Source: Karalla daura (taxonomy: Eukaryota; Chordata; Actinopteri; Chaetodontiformes; Leiognathidae). Taken from it: DNA of 64,000 nucleotides. The notes under the pieces were generated by a model. The model made no database searches. It was not told the DNA's origin and worked only from the letters and a program-made list of their open reading frames with translations. Where the stretch lies: NCBI GenBank assembly GCA_029224185.1, contig CM055196.1, forward strand, positions 5,289,530 through 5,353,529, read 5' to 3'. Both the position numbers and the translations under genes were made by a program. Of the stretch, positions 45,871 through 57,547 are shown piece after piece (within the stretch, counting starts at the first letter, position 1; each line of letters begins with the position of its first letter).

Positions 45871-47015
45871 TGGGTCTCTGTACAAAACAGATGTAGTTTA
45901 ACAGAAAACATTTTTTATTTTCTTTCCTCATTTAATCTAATTCGCTGGTTTATTAATTATACCCATGTATTTGCTTGGTATCCCATCTTATATTCCCACA
46001 GAAAGTCTTGTTACAATTCCACGCGTTGGACGATTTAAGACGCTGACCTCTCTGGCATCACTGATGCTCTGTCTCAGAGGAAATTCCTGTTATATTTAGA
46101 CTCCTCATTGGATTTTCCTCTTAGTTTTTAAGGGTCTATGATGCAGTGATTCAATCAGCCTCTTTCATTCAGTTCAACACATGAGCTCACTGCCTGACTC
46201 AATTATGCTTTCCATCCATGTGTGGTGGAGCTCACAAACCTAAATGAGTAGGAAAAGAACTGTTGGAAACACATGAGACGTGCCTCAATATAACTCTGGT
46301 GTGTATGTGTGTGTGTGTGTGCGCGCACAGGTGCAACTTTGGTGTCAGTCTTGAAACAAGGAAGGAAAATTGCCTGTGCTTATATTCAATCCACGCAACT
46401 AAGTATATTTTAATTGTTTGACATTAAAAATAGGAGGGGTCTGTTCTGCTATAATATACGATTAAACGATTAAATTACATTTGAAGGAAAGTATAATTTC
46501 ATTTCTGCCTCCAAGATACACAAGGGTTCCAAAGATATTCAATTGAATGAATGAAAATTTGATGGGTGGAGAGGAAACATACTACAGCTATACTAGAAAC
46601 ATAATATAGCACTATACTTCATGACGGTGCTGTTCTCCTGCTGGACAGGTCATGTTTCACCTCCACTGACAGGACCCTTACGTGAAGACACAAAATGGCT
46701 TGTGACATTATCTCAACGTCATCTTGTTTTTAATCACATACGCACCAACATTCAACACCAATATCATCTAATTACACATTACTTAACATATGAAATATGC
46801 ATTGTTATTATTAGCATTTGATATGAAGATACAGAACATGCAAAGCTATGGTTCTTCTTGTTGGTTATTCATCACTATTTAGGTAATTCACAAATCTGCC
46901 AAATACACGATATTATCACGAGGACATCAAAATAGACCGCCTGTGGCCTCACCATGAGTCTCTGGTCATGAAAGACCTTGGTAATGAGGCACAGACCTGG
47001 GGTTACCCAACACCG
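45871..47015. other. Intergenic DNA, no gene seen
   Basis: AT-rich, with a short GT/GCGC stretch near 46303-46327. No coding support. Confidence 0.5.
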
Positions 47016-47019
47016 GCAG

Positions 47020-47922
47020 TCAATGACTTTGAGTTACTGCTGTGAAAGTGTACGCTGTTATGAATCCAGATGGCTCCAAGCCATGGATGTTATGTTGTGA
47101 TGTACAGGAAAGGCATTCATAATACATGGATGCTCTGCAATGGTCCCATTTCTTGCTTGAGAACAGAGCCAATCGCTTGGACCAGGAGTTCTGACACTTG
47201 GTAGGGCTTCCTCTCCAGCTCCTTCTAATTTCCTGGACCAAGCAGGTCTCCTTGGCAGATACTTGTCTATATTCCAGGGAGATGGTTAAGGTTTCTTCTT
47301 AAACATCTGGCCAGCCTCTTCTGTTAAGCACACTACAAAGAAGTCTGGCAGCACCGGCAGCTACACCGTCAGCTGTCTGCTGTTCTCCAGATGGGAGCAA
47401 CCAGGTAAAGGCCTTTCCTCACTTCCTAACCCTGATCCTTCCTCATGTACTTCCGGAGCTCTTCTCACCCTGTAGCGATAGGGGCTGCACTTCTTTGTGG
47501 CCTTACACCAGCCTTACTTTCTGAGAAGCCTCTCTCTGCTTCAGCGCCTTTTCCCACCACCGATGTTTCCAAGCATGGGATTGCTGGCTCCACATATCCG
47601 CCTCACTAATGGAGGAGAAATGATTGACTGAAGATGGCTTGAGCATGGTCCAGTGGGGCCTGGTGTTGCCAACCTGTTGCTGGATCCAGGATAAAAGGGA
47701 TGTGGAGGATAAAGCTCTTCTGGACAACCCAGTAGTCTGATTTGACGCTGGCTCATTGTTTATCAAATCACCTCCAGGAAAGATTGTACTCTTTAAAGTG
47801 CTCATCACCAGGTTTTGGGAAATGATAATGATTTCAATGGAGCCCTTTAAAAGAAGCACGTTTTTTTTGTATGTACAAAATAAGTAACAGTTTATTAAAA
47901 AATTACCTACCTTGTCAGTCAT
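47020..47922 (-). repeat. Possible retroelement remnant in a nearly open minus frame
   Basis: On the minus strand a single frame runs from 47922 to 47020 and is interrupted by only a few stops, all between about 47270 and 47505. The translation contains LLPSGEQQTADGVAAGAARL and WIQQQVGNTRPHWTMLKPSS but no domain I recognise. The low stop density in otherwise AT-rich DNA suggests a once-coding sequence. Confidence 0.25.
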
Positions 47923-48449
47923 TTAGTAGATCTTTCTAATTTCAAGTTCTGCAAATAAAGGATATGCAGGCAATGCATTAGTTATAATCAAATTACAAAA
48001 CACAAAAAACACTTTAACTCTAATTTGTATTTTTTTTCTTTAACAGTTAAATATTGGATGCCTTTAATTCATTTTCATTTTACTGTCTCTCCCTCCCTGA
48101 TTCCTTTTTTTCAGTTCGCCATTTATTTTTTTTTATTAAAGGCATTATGAAACACTAAAAATTTGTTTTACAAAAAGGACTAGTTTGACTAATGCAACAT
48201 ACTGTCTATGTTGTGCAAACTTTTCACTCTGTATGCAACTTGCAAATTGCCTGTTTGGGATATTTTCTTAAGATGGTCAAAATTAAAGATTCAATCACCT
48301 ACTCCTTAAAAGTGAGGCAGGTGATTTCAGTCCTCTTAACATGCCCATTGCAACTGAGTAAATAAATACTTTTAACAGAAATTTGACATATCAGTCATGA
48401 AGGGGACAAATAATCGCCATCCTATTCCATCTCCTTATTCTAACAAGTC

Positions 48450-48720
48450 CACAGTTTGAATCTCGGTCTGAGCTTCCTCTCTGTACCTGTGCATGTTTTT
48501 ATTTGTGATTTGTTTTCATCTCCGTACTCTGGTTTCCTTCCACAGTCCAAAAAAATGCATTAAGGTCAACTGCCTTTAGGCTAAGCACTACAGAATGGTG
48601 TGTGTGTTCCTGGTGACCTGCCTCGGGTGTTTACCCTAATGATAGGTTCCAGTAGGTCCCTGCGACACTGATTAGGTACAAAGCAAGTCGGATTATTGGC
48701 GGATGATAGATGGATAACCT
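48450..48720 (+). repeat. Near-full copy of a dispersed SINE-like fish repeat
   Basis: The order of a 'GTTTGAATCTCGG' box, 'CTGTACCTGTGCATG', 'CTCTGGTTTCCTTCCACAGT', 'CCAAAAAAATGCATTAAGG', then 'AGGTTCCAGTAGGTCCCTGC' and a 'GGATGATAGATGGATAA' tail matches the fish repeat with the 'ggtttcctcccacagtccaaa...aggctccagc' core. The copy is diverged. Confidence 0.6.
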
Positions 48721-51700
48721 GTTGGCATTTAAAGACAAAAAATGGACAAAACCATTAGGTGAAAAAATTCATCAAACACAAAATGTTATGCCAAAACAGA
48801 AACCATAGAACAAGGCTAATCAGTAATTTTCACATATGATATGATGATGATCAATTTTAAAACAACAAAATTTCAACCAATTTCTGTTTTTAAGTCATTA
48901 ATCTTACTTTGAATGAACCAAATACCATCTAATACATGAATCACTGGAGTTGTTTGCCTGCAAGAAAACATAAACAAATACATCTTAAAATGACTATTTA
49001 TCCGATTTGTTCTGTTTTCAGTAACACATCTCCCTGGGGCTGGGTGGTGATGACGGACCCCTTTTTTCCTACAACCAGAAACATTTCAATTATCCTTTCC
49101 TGAGCATCATTTATAGAGCTCGCAGAAGAGGATTTTAGGGCAGCAGAATACGTAATGCCTGTAAAAGTTTTTATTGAATCTACAGTCTTCGCACTGCCTG
49201 CAGTGTGGTCTTTAAATTGACTAACTTAGCTAGCTGTTATGTTGGAGGCAGCATGTTATTGTCTCTCCTGAGTAAAGAACGGGTGGAGAGATTCCTGCAA
49301 AACTTGGTGGGAATATTGTTTGGGAATGTGTGTGCGCAGGGAATACAACGCCCAACTTGAGCTTTTTTTGATTTATTGTTTTGTTGCACATTTTTCGCAG
49401 GACTCAGACCGTACGAAAAATAAATGTGGTGCTGAATGCGGTGGGGCAACATCACAAGGAAACTTGTGGTGCATTTATGGTGAAACACTGCTGTTCCTGA
49501 GTTAAGGCTAAAATACTTAAAATACGCATATAAGTCTTTCCACTCATACTTGACAGCTCACAGAGAGCTAGGAACAGCTCAGCTATAGATACATATTCTC
49601 CCTCCAGCTATCACTTTTTGAATGCTTTTCCATGGTAAGAACAACATAACACTCTCTATCTCTCCACAGAAAGTGCTTAACCCTTAATGCTAAAATCACA
49701 TCAGGCTGTTGTTTTACCCTTTGACCTCACACTTGGTGCTGTTTTTGCAGATGTCTTCATGCCTTCAATGAGTCTAAATTTAATACAGACTTACGTCAGG
49801 AGTGTGCATGCTGCACGTTCCACAACGTATAGTGAGATATTGTAGAAAAGAAAGCACACACACAAAAAAAAAACCTAGAAAGGTCAATGAGGACTAAAAC
49901 TACGACGAGTTTGGTAAATTGTACAAATCTGCTGTGTTGAGTGGCATTGAGCAGGAGACTACTTATATTTTTATGACCATAGAATTGTTTTGGACATGAA
50001 CCGATCATGTAGGAAGAACGTTTGGTTTAAAGCATGCTTTGCTGCAGCTTGAAGTTGTGCAATTAAAAAAGAGGGAACAGCCGGTCATGTTACAGCAAGA
50101 ACGGCTAACGGCTCTGAGGGTGTTGCGCTGACAAAGGCATTATTTCCTCAACTGTGATTAGCATTTTTTTTTTGTCTCTACTTTCTTCAGTTTGTGCTGT
50201 GTTGCGCAGATTATGAAACAATATAGTTTGTACACGAGCTATCCGATCCCTGGACCTGTGACAAGAAGCCCTTAGTCTTCCTCTGTGGCTCTGGAAAACC
50301 TTCAAGTCTGCCAAAGTGCTTCCAGTGACATGACCCTGCTGTCTATGCTCAGGCTTGGCGTCTGCAAAACCTCCATCACTAACAGGAAGCATAGAACTTG
50401 AAGAACAGTTGCAAAACGGATAATACCCTGTTGAACTGCATCATGGGAAATGCATGATCAAAGGTTTCTAGCGGCAGACCCATTTTGGAGCCGGACACTG
50501 CGATGGGACACAGGATGCTTCGATTACCTGATTATTCTACCAACTGTATGCAACCAACACATTAAACATATTCTTCCTCCACAGAGAAACAGAACTACAT
50601 AGATCAAAAAATGTTATGCTACTGTTTAGCTTACTTTTACTTATATTTATGTACTCTTACTTTGACTTTTTTTTTACTTAAATAACTTTATTGCCCTGTC
50701 CACTGTGCAGCTTGTATCAGTTGAAGTCTCCCCTCTGTGCTAAGATTCAATTTGTATCCTATTCTAAATATTACATATCAGCTACTATCAGTTTGTGGTT
50801 ATTCAAAGCCTCCACCATCAGCTATATAACAACTGCTGAATGTGTGGTTAAGTACTGAAACATTTCTCAATACATTTCTGCTGGTATTTACGCTGTAAAT
50901 AAGACTGAAATACTCCAGCAAAATAGCAAAGTTCAACCTCCCATGATGCTGTAACTTGTACTAAAACTTAGTGTCGACAAAAAGCTACAATCCCTCCTTC
51001 TAACATAAATCTGCTAGAAGTATCAAATGAAACAATAGCTGATCAAAATCAGTATTGCTTTCGGTTTGCCAGAAGGATCAAAGATGCTGTGTGTGATGCG
51101 GCAGTTGAAACAAACATCTATCAATACTATTGACTCTATATGTTGTCTCTCCCGTATTTCATGAATGGACAAACGGACTATGACCCATCCATAGTCCACC
51201 CTACGAGGTCACTGAGTTTCTGGGTAATTGTCAAAAAGCGAACAGTGGACAGTGGGGAGGCTGGGGCGAGGAGGTTCCAGGTCAGAAGTTGCTGCTGTGA
51301 CTTTTCATCATTCTCAAGTGATGGGTAAATGATGCATAAGTGTCCAAAGCTGTTGATAGTGCCTGTGGTCTATAATTAAGAATGATGGATATGGAAAGAA
51401 AAGAAAATATTTCAACCTCAAATTGATTCACGTGCCAGCTGTCACCTTTTGGGGACTTCCATATACGCTTAAAAATGATTTATGACTGCGGACCAAATTT
51501 AATTAAGAACGCTCTCCTGAGGAACGTGGGCGTGGCGATACAGCAGCAAATGCACAGGGATGTGTGTGTCTGAGGCAACTTTCCATGCTACTCACATACC
51601 CATGCCATGCACATGGGAGATGAAAAAATACTTCTCTTTCCAACAAAAGAAAGACAACAACGCCATTTTTATATTCTTATATATATGGTTGTGAATGCGT

Positions 51701-51950
51701 ATTGTGTATCACGTCGCATTGTGAATGTGATGGCTGCTGTGTTTCATAATTGCGCTTTTGGGATTAATAAAGTTATATCGTATCTTCGGAGCAGAGCCAT
51801 TAATCTGTAGAGGAGCTTTCTCAATGGTGTTTCAGAGGAGATGTGGAGCTGTTCCAGCTCATCACAGACTTGATGCTAGAATGAGTTATCCATAAATAAG
51901 ACAGTTCCAGGAAGTCGCTAAACAAATTAGTATTCTGCCCAACTGCCCAG
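48721..51950. other. AT-rich intergenic DNA, no gene seen
   Basis: Frames on both strands are short. The 96-codon minus frame at 50105-50392 has balanced composition but no recognisable features and no splice context. Confidence 0.5.
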
Positions 51951-51954
51951 AGCG

Positions 51955-52557
51955 GCAGGTGGCTGGTGTTACCATGCAGATCATCTCAGAAACCGTGGGA
52001 GGTGCAGCACTGAGAAGCGAAAAGAGGGACACTGGACAGGATTGTGTTGCTGTAAACCCCTGGATCAAGTCTCAGTGTGTGAGCGTGAGACAGTTTCAGT
52101 TTATGATGGATGTCTGCGAGGCGGGAAGCCAGGAAAAAGTTTTCGCTCCTGTCACTGGAAGAGCGAGCCCTGCTCAGATGGACATGGGCAGATGTGGCCT
52201 GAAGACACACTGGACAAATTGTGTCCCACAAGTGCAGATTTTGATGGCCCACAGGGCAACACTTATGGGCTGGTTGAGACCCACCAGCCCACAGAGGTAA
52301 TGAAAATACATTTGCCATGTCCACAAATCTAAGTTGTCATGAAACTGGAAATGAGAAACAACACTGGTGACTGTCCGCATGGTCACCCTTGCTCATCTAA
52401 GGTGGGTGCAGCTCGAGACCGATCGGCAATGCTGACCTTGCTGTTTGAGTGTAGCGATGCAGTGACACAGACACCTCCACCTAAAGAGCACATTACTGCA
52501 GACACCCCTGTGAAACCAAAACCGACACCTGAGCTGGAGGAGGTGCTGAGCAGCTGA
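51955..52557 (+). pseudogene. Unidentified cysteine-rich, possibly once-coding segment
   Basis: One plus frame is open from about 51961 to 52557 with a single stop at 52330-52332. Its first part is Cys-rich (LCCCKPLDQVSVCERETVSV and later FRSCHWKSEPCSDGHGQMW) and its last part is Pro/Lys/Glu-rich (KPKPTPELEEVLSS, then stop). A donor-like GAG|GTAATG at 52296 lies before the stop, so the two halves could be exon-like. The Cys spacing is loosely reminiscent of TNF-receptor-type domains, but I could not fit a full module. Decayed gene, retroelement fragment or chance are all possible. Confidence 0.2.
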
Positions 52558-52829
52558 AACAGCAGAGTGAGAATATCTCAGACTTGTGAAAACATCACCG
52601 GTCAGGTTGACTAGTTATATCAACAAATACAAACACAAAAGAAATTATAGAAAATATACCTTGTAAAGGGGGATATGATACACTAAGTTAAGCCAAATAA
52701 CAAATAATGATAGTATCTAGAATCAATTAGCAGACATTTGCTGGTTTTGCACGCACTCACCTCAAAGGCATTTTTTTCCCCTCCGTTTCCTTTCACATTT
52801 TCTCATACATTTTCCCCTTCCAGATGACG

Positions 52830-52965
52830 CAACGGGTGAGTGGTTAGCACCATCGCAACACAGCTAGGACGAGGTGAGTTTGAGTCTTGCATCGTTTCCC
52901 CTTCGCTGGCTTGGTTTTCTCCCTCTACTCAGGTTTCCTCCCACAGTCCAAAAACATGCATGTGT
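52830..52965 (+). repeat. 5' part of the dispersed SINE-like fish repeat
   Basis: GTGAGTGGTTAGCACCATCG, then a GTTTGAGTCTTGC box, then TCAGGTTTCCTCCCACAGTC CAAAAACATGCATG: same family as 48450-48720 and the fragment at 1 kb. It breaks off after the ATGCATG motif. Confidence 0.6.
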
Positions 52966-55900
52966 GTGAGAGTCACTCACTGTATATATCACAGTGATCC
53001 CCCAGAGCTGGCTCCAAAGGACTCTGGTTCCCATACACTCTCGGTCATTTTCATTTTCATTTTCAACATGAAATACATTATTTCAATACAGTCTTTTCAC
53101 GACTCATAACAGTTTCAGCAGCTCATGTTTCTCGTGTGTGATCTGATAGCCAATTTGAAGATAATTCCATGATCAATAAGATATTAGAGCTTCAAATAAT
53201 CAGGGGCGTGCCTATTTGATTGACACTCCTGACCATGAGTGATGGACAGGTGACCCTCACAGGCCCTACAGAGCGAGGTGAGAGCGTGAGTTACATGCAT
53301 TGGACGCATAGAGTGTTTGTTAAGGTAGTTTGCTCGTTTTCTGTTTCTTGGGTGTGGCTGAGAACCAGCCTTCAAGTTTCAAACAAAATAGTCTGGGAGT
53401 GAACGTGGAGGCTGGTCCATCAAGATAATATTCAGAAACTAGAACCGGTGCCGGTGTGAGAGCCCAAAGAAGCTCAAAGGTTTGGTGGGCTTGGTGTCCT
53501 CCATCGGGTTCGAGGTCTAAAAGACTTGTCGTGTCTCAGGTCCAGTTTTGCCCCTGGGCAGCCATGAGTAATGGAAAGATGGAGCTGGACACTTATCCAG
53601 GCCCGACCACATGGTCCTCCGCTGTTCACCACCAAGCTTTTCTGACAGAGCTGAATCACTGCTGTTGGCAGGGAGAGGAGCATTTCTAAGGTTTTACTAA
53701 CGCGTTACTTTTTACGTAGGGATGTTTTTTTTTGTTTTTTTTCGAAGGTTTCCACAGCACAGTGTCTGTCATAAAAATGCAAAATGTCCAAGAATAAAAA
53801 CAGTGCTGGCCTCTGCAGGAATTTCAGAGCGAGGAAAGTCCACTTGAACCAAACTGGTTCGTCACCAAAGTTGCTGTGGTTTGTCATGCTGAGCTAATCA
53901 CCACACTGACCTGATTAACGTCTGGTCCTGATGTCTCCCTCACCTGCACTGAGATCTGGATAGCAGCGTCTGGTCTCATTAACAAGGCTGATCCTAATCT
54001 TCATGGCTCCCGATCCTTGCATCTCAGCTCCACTGGCCTCAGACCTACAAGCCTCTGTGTTGCTTCTTTCTTTTTTGAATGGGGGATAATAAATCACACA
54101 CAGTTTAATACAATGTGACTGATGAGCCCCAACAGGTCAGATTCTTAGCGGGTTTTTACACAGCACAAACTGATTAAGTCTGATTAAGTGTCGCCTTAAA
54201 ATTTTTTGGCTTCACTCCTGACAGGAGAGGAGCACTGGCCAAAAATTACAGCCCATGAACTGCTTAGGGACTGTTTCTTAGCGTGGCAAGCAAAAACCTT
54301 GCTTATCTAGAAAATGTTACAGTAATCATTGGGTACGCATAAAGAATGACTTGTGGAAAGACCCCCACTTCATCTAAATCTGTCTGATGAAATTCTCTTT
54401 TGATCTCCAGATATTGTTTTAGTTTTAGTTGCAACTCTAATGATCCTGCGACTGACAATAACATACTGCGAGTCCTAAAACATCAGAACTTAAGCCTTCA
54501 TGTATAAATCCAAGATATTGTTGCTAAAATGGGTGAATTTGAACAGAGCTCTGATTCTGGCTGCATGTGTACACACTCCAGCATAGCTTTATCGCGTTTC
54601 AAGGCACGTAAAATCACATCATCATTCATGTGAGTGGCAGAGAAGACAGCCAGTCATTGTAAAACATATGAGTGGTTGCCAGATGGGCATGAAAAAGGAG
54701 CCAAATCTATGCAGAAATGGACCGTAATGCTATCAAACCCAAAATAGAATATCTAAACGGCTGTAAATAGTCATTTTTATAGCTTCTATATTACCACCAG
54801 ACGACAAGGCTTAATACTCCTTTCAACCATTCTTTATCCCATTTCATACCTGCCTTTGCACTATATATATATATATAAACCCTGGCTGTCTGGCTGTGTC
54901 TGTGCTATGGGCTTTCCCGGCTGAGCTCAGCAGCCGGTCTGCAGTGACACATGTGGGTGCGGTGGAGGTTTGGCTCTGGGCATTTTGGTGTGAAGTGGCT
55001 CTGGTCTATAATAATGCAATAATACCTCCCCATCACACACACTCTGAGTCAGCCGGATCCTTTTAAGTCCATCACAGGATGTGTATGTGCGGACCCACAG
55101 GCCTGAAGACTTTAACGCATCTAAGATATGAGATGCACGGATAGAGGCAAGCTGTTTGGAGCAGACTTGGATGAGGACTGTGTCCACATATTTGCAGGAG
55201 CGAAGCGTGGCTAGAGCGCAGTCAGGACATAACTGGCGCTGACCTTCACAAGAGGCTTGTCAGTGCGCTAATTTAGACTGATGAAGGTGAGCTTCCTGTG
55301 TGCAAAATAACACAGGGATGCGGGGTCAGGCAAAGGCTGTGGCAGTGCTGGAGCTGCGTTATGACGCCAGTTGAATTATGATTTGATTTGAAAAGTATTT
55401 AGATTTGAAGATTGAATCTGGGGGTGAATTAACATTTTCACAGTCGCTCTCTGACGGCCCAGAGACGGCCAGTTGAGCACAAGATGACTCGAGGAGATGA
55501 AAATGCCACATTCAGTCTGATTTAGTCCTCAAATTTTATTTTGCCAGCAAGTCCATCTGTAATCCAATTTGAACCCAAAATTGGCTCAAATCTGGATCCC
55601 CTCTCCTCAGCCGTCCTTTGCCCTCTCTGTCTGAGGCTGTGAGGCTGATGTGGAATTTTTGACATTACACGGAGATCCCTACAGAGCCCTTAGGATAACA
55701 TACCTTAATTTAAAAAAGAAACTACATTTGTTCGGGGAGAACAAGTGAAATGATCCACCTTTGGTTCTGGTAGGCTTCATTAGTGTGACCATATGGTCCT
55801 TATCTGCCCCATCAGTAGGAGACACTGCTCAGCTAACATTCCCAGCTCGATGGTGAGGAGTATTTGTCTTCCCAGAGGGAGGTCAGCCCATAAACCAGAG

Positions 55901-56050
55901 CACTGGAGGCTCGGCTGTGGAGGTTCCGCAGGAGCCCAGGTATCATCTGTTACCTGTTAGAGCCCTGCAGCACGCAGCAGCAGCAGCGCATCCGGGACCG
56001 CACTCTTTCAAAGTAAAACGTTCATATCGTCGCTGCTGAAATGGGAGAGG
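52966..56050. other. Intergenic DNA, no gene seen
   Basis: Contains a short (AT)n at about 54860-54877 and no supported coding exon. GC content rises from about 55.9 kb towards the exon-like block at 56.44 kb. Confidence 0.5.
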
Positions 56051-56152
56051 TGTAAGAGTAGCGTTCTGTTTGTTGTTTGTTTCTCATGGTTCACGATCTA
56101 ACACCAGCCCTTTGCTTATGTAAATGGTGCAGCGGAGCGTGTCTGCGCGCAA

Positions 56153-56205
56153 GAGGGAGGGAGGGAGGGAGGGAGGGAGGGAGGGAGGGAGAGAGAGAGA
56201 GAGAG
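56153..56205 (+). repeat. (GGGA)n followed by (GA)n
   Basis: About ten GGGA units then a GA run. Confidence 0.95.
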
Positions 56206-56439
56206 GGGGAGAGACTGACTTATTGTGAAAGCAGACTGTGTCAGTGTGCCTGTGTGAGGCTTTAAGATACAGGGTCAGTCCTTGGCGCACTTGGACACCG
56301 AGGCAGTCGGGGCGCACCAACTGGGGCGCGTGTATTGATGGACTGTGCCTGTAATGGACTTCCCTCTCTGACTTTTATCACTATTACATGATTGGATTCT
56401 CCCATCGGCTCGGTTCTTTTTCCCCCCCCCTTTTCCTAG

Positions 56440-56533
56440 ACTCAAGTAGAGCTCAGCGCAACGGGCCCAGCTCACCTTTGTGCGGATACAGCCTTTACGC
56501 ATCCCAGGAGCAGGGACATAGGGGACCCTTCAG
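56440..56533 (+). other. Possible non-coding exon upstream of the il34 candidate
   Basis: A pyrimidine tract and acceptor (C-run, then TTTTCCTAG) at about 56420-56439 is followed by 94 bases and a donor CAG|GTGCGTG at 56534; a second donor, CCCAG|GTGAATG, would extend the exon to 56549. No clear coding frame. The block sits in locally GC-richer DNA at 55900-56550 and could be a 5' UTR exon of the downstream plus-strand gene. Splice-site appearance is the only evidence. Confidence 0.22.
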
Positions 56534-56785
56534 GTGCGTGGGTACCCAGGTGAATGTGTGTGTGTGTGTGTGTGTGTGCGTGCGTGTGTGCCTTTGTGTC
56601 TGTGTGCTGGCACACACTGGGGTGCCCTGGTGGGGTTATTATGATTGTACGTGTCGGTGTGCGTCAGCCTTGTCGAGTGAAACTTTCACTTTCGTCAGGT
56701 GTCCAGGTTTTTATTTTTATTTCCTGAGGGAGTCGTCCCAGCGACGTGTCTCGAGAGAGGTTTTACACTCTTTCTCTCTCTCTGT

Positions 56786-56937
<152 letters not shown>

Positions 56938-57053
56938 CGCAGACTGAGAAAGTCCCAGTCAGTCAGAGGTTGACTGGAAGAACACTCACACACAACTCAC
57001 ACATATATACATACATACGTACTGTACATACATACATTCAAAGAGAGAAAGAA

Positions 57054-57179
<126 letters not shown>

Positions 57180-57506
57180 GAGAGAGATCATGAGCAAGAA
57201 GGTGAGGAGCTCTATGATACAGGGGTGTGAGACTGTGAGGCTGAGCATGACTGTCGGAGTCCAGCGCAGGATGGAAATGTTATTTATTGACTTCAGCACG
57301 GGAGCAACAAAGCAGCACCGTTGTTCACAGTTGCCTTGGTTGCTCATGAAAGTTTGCAGTAGATTTATGGGCTTCAAGCTTTTGGAGTCGGGTCACTGGA
57401 ACATATCTGTGACCGTGTTTTATTTCATGCTTCTGGTGAGCAAGTGAGCAATGATGAGGCAGGGCACCGAATCAAGAATAGAGCAGAGAGAACAGGAGGG
57501 AATCTC

Positions 57507-57507
<1 letters not shown>

Positions 57508-57544
<37 letters not shown>
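57508..57544 (+). repeat. (TG)n microsatellite
   Basis: About 18 TG units. Confidence 0.95.

Positions 57545-57547
<3 letters not shown>

Noticed and set aside
51955..52300. TNF-receptor-like cysteine module
   Set aside because: The Cys spacing does not fit a complete module in any single frame, so only an unidentified segment is reported.
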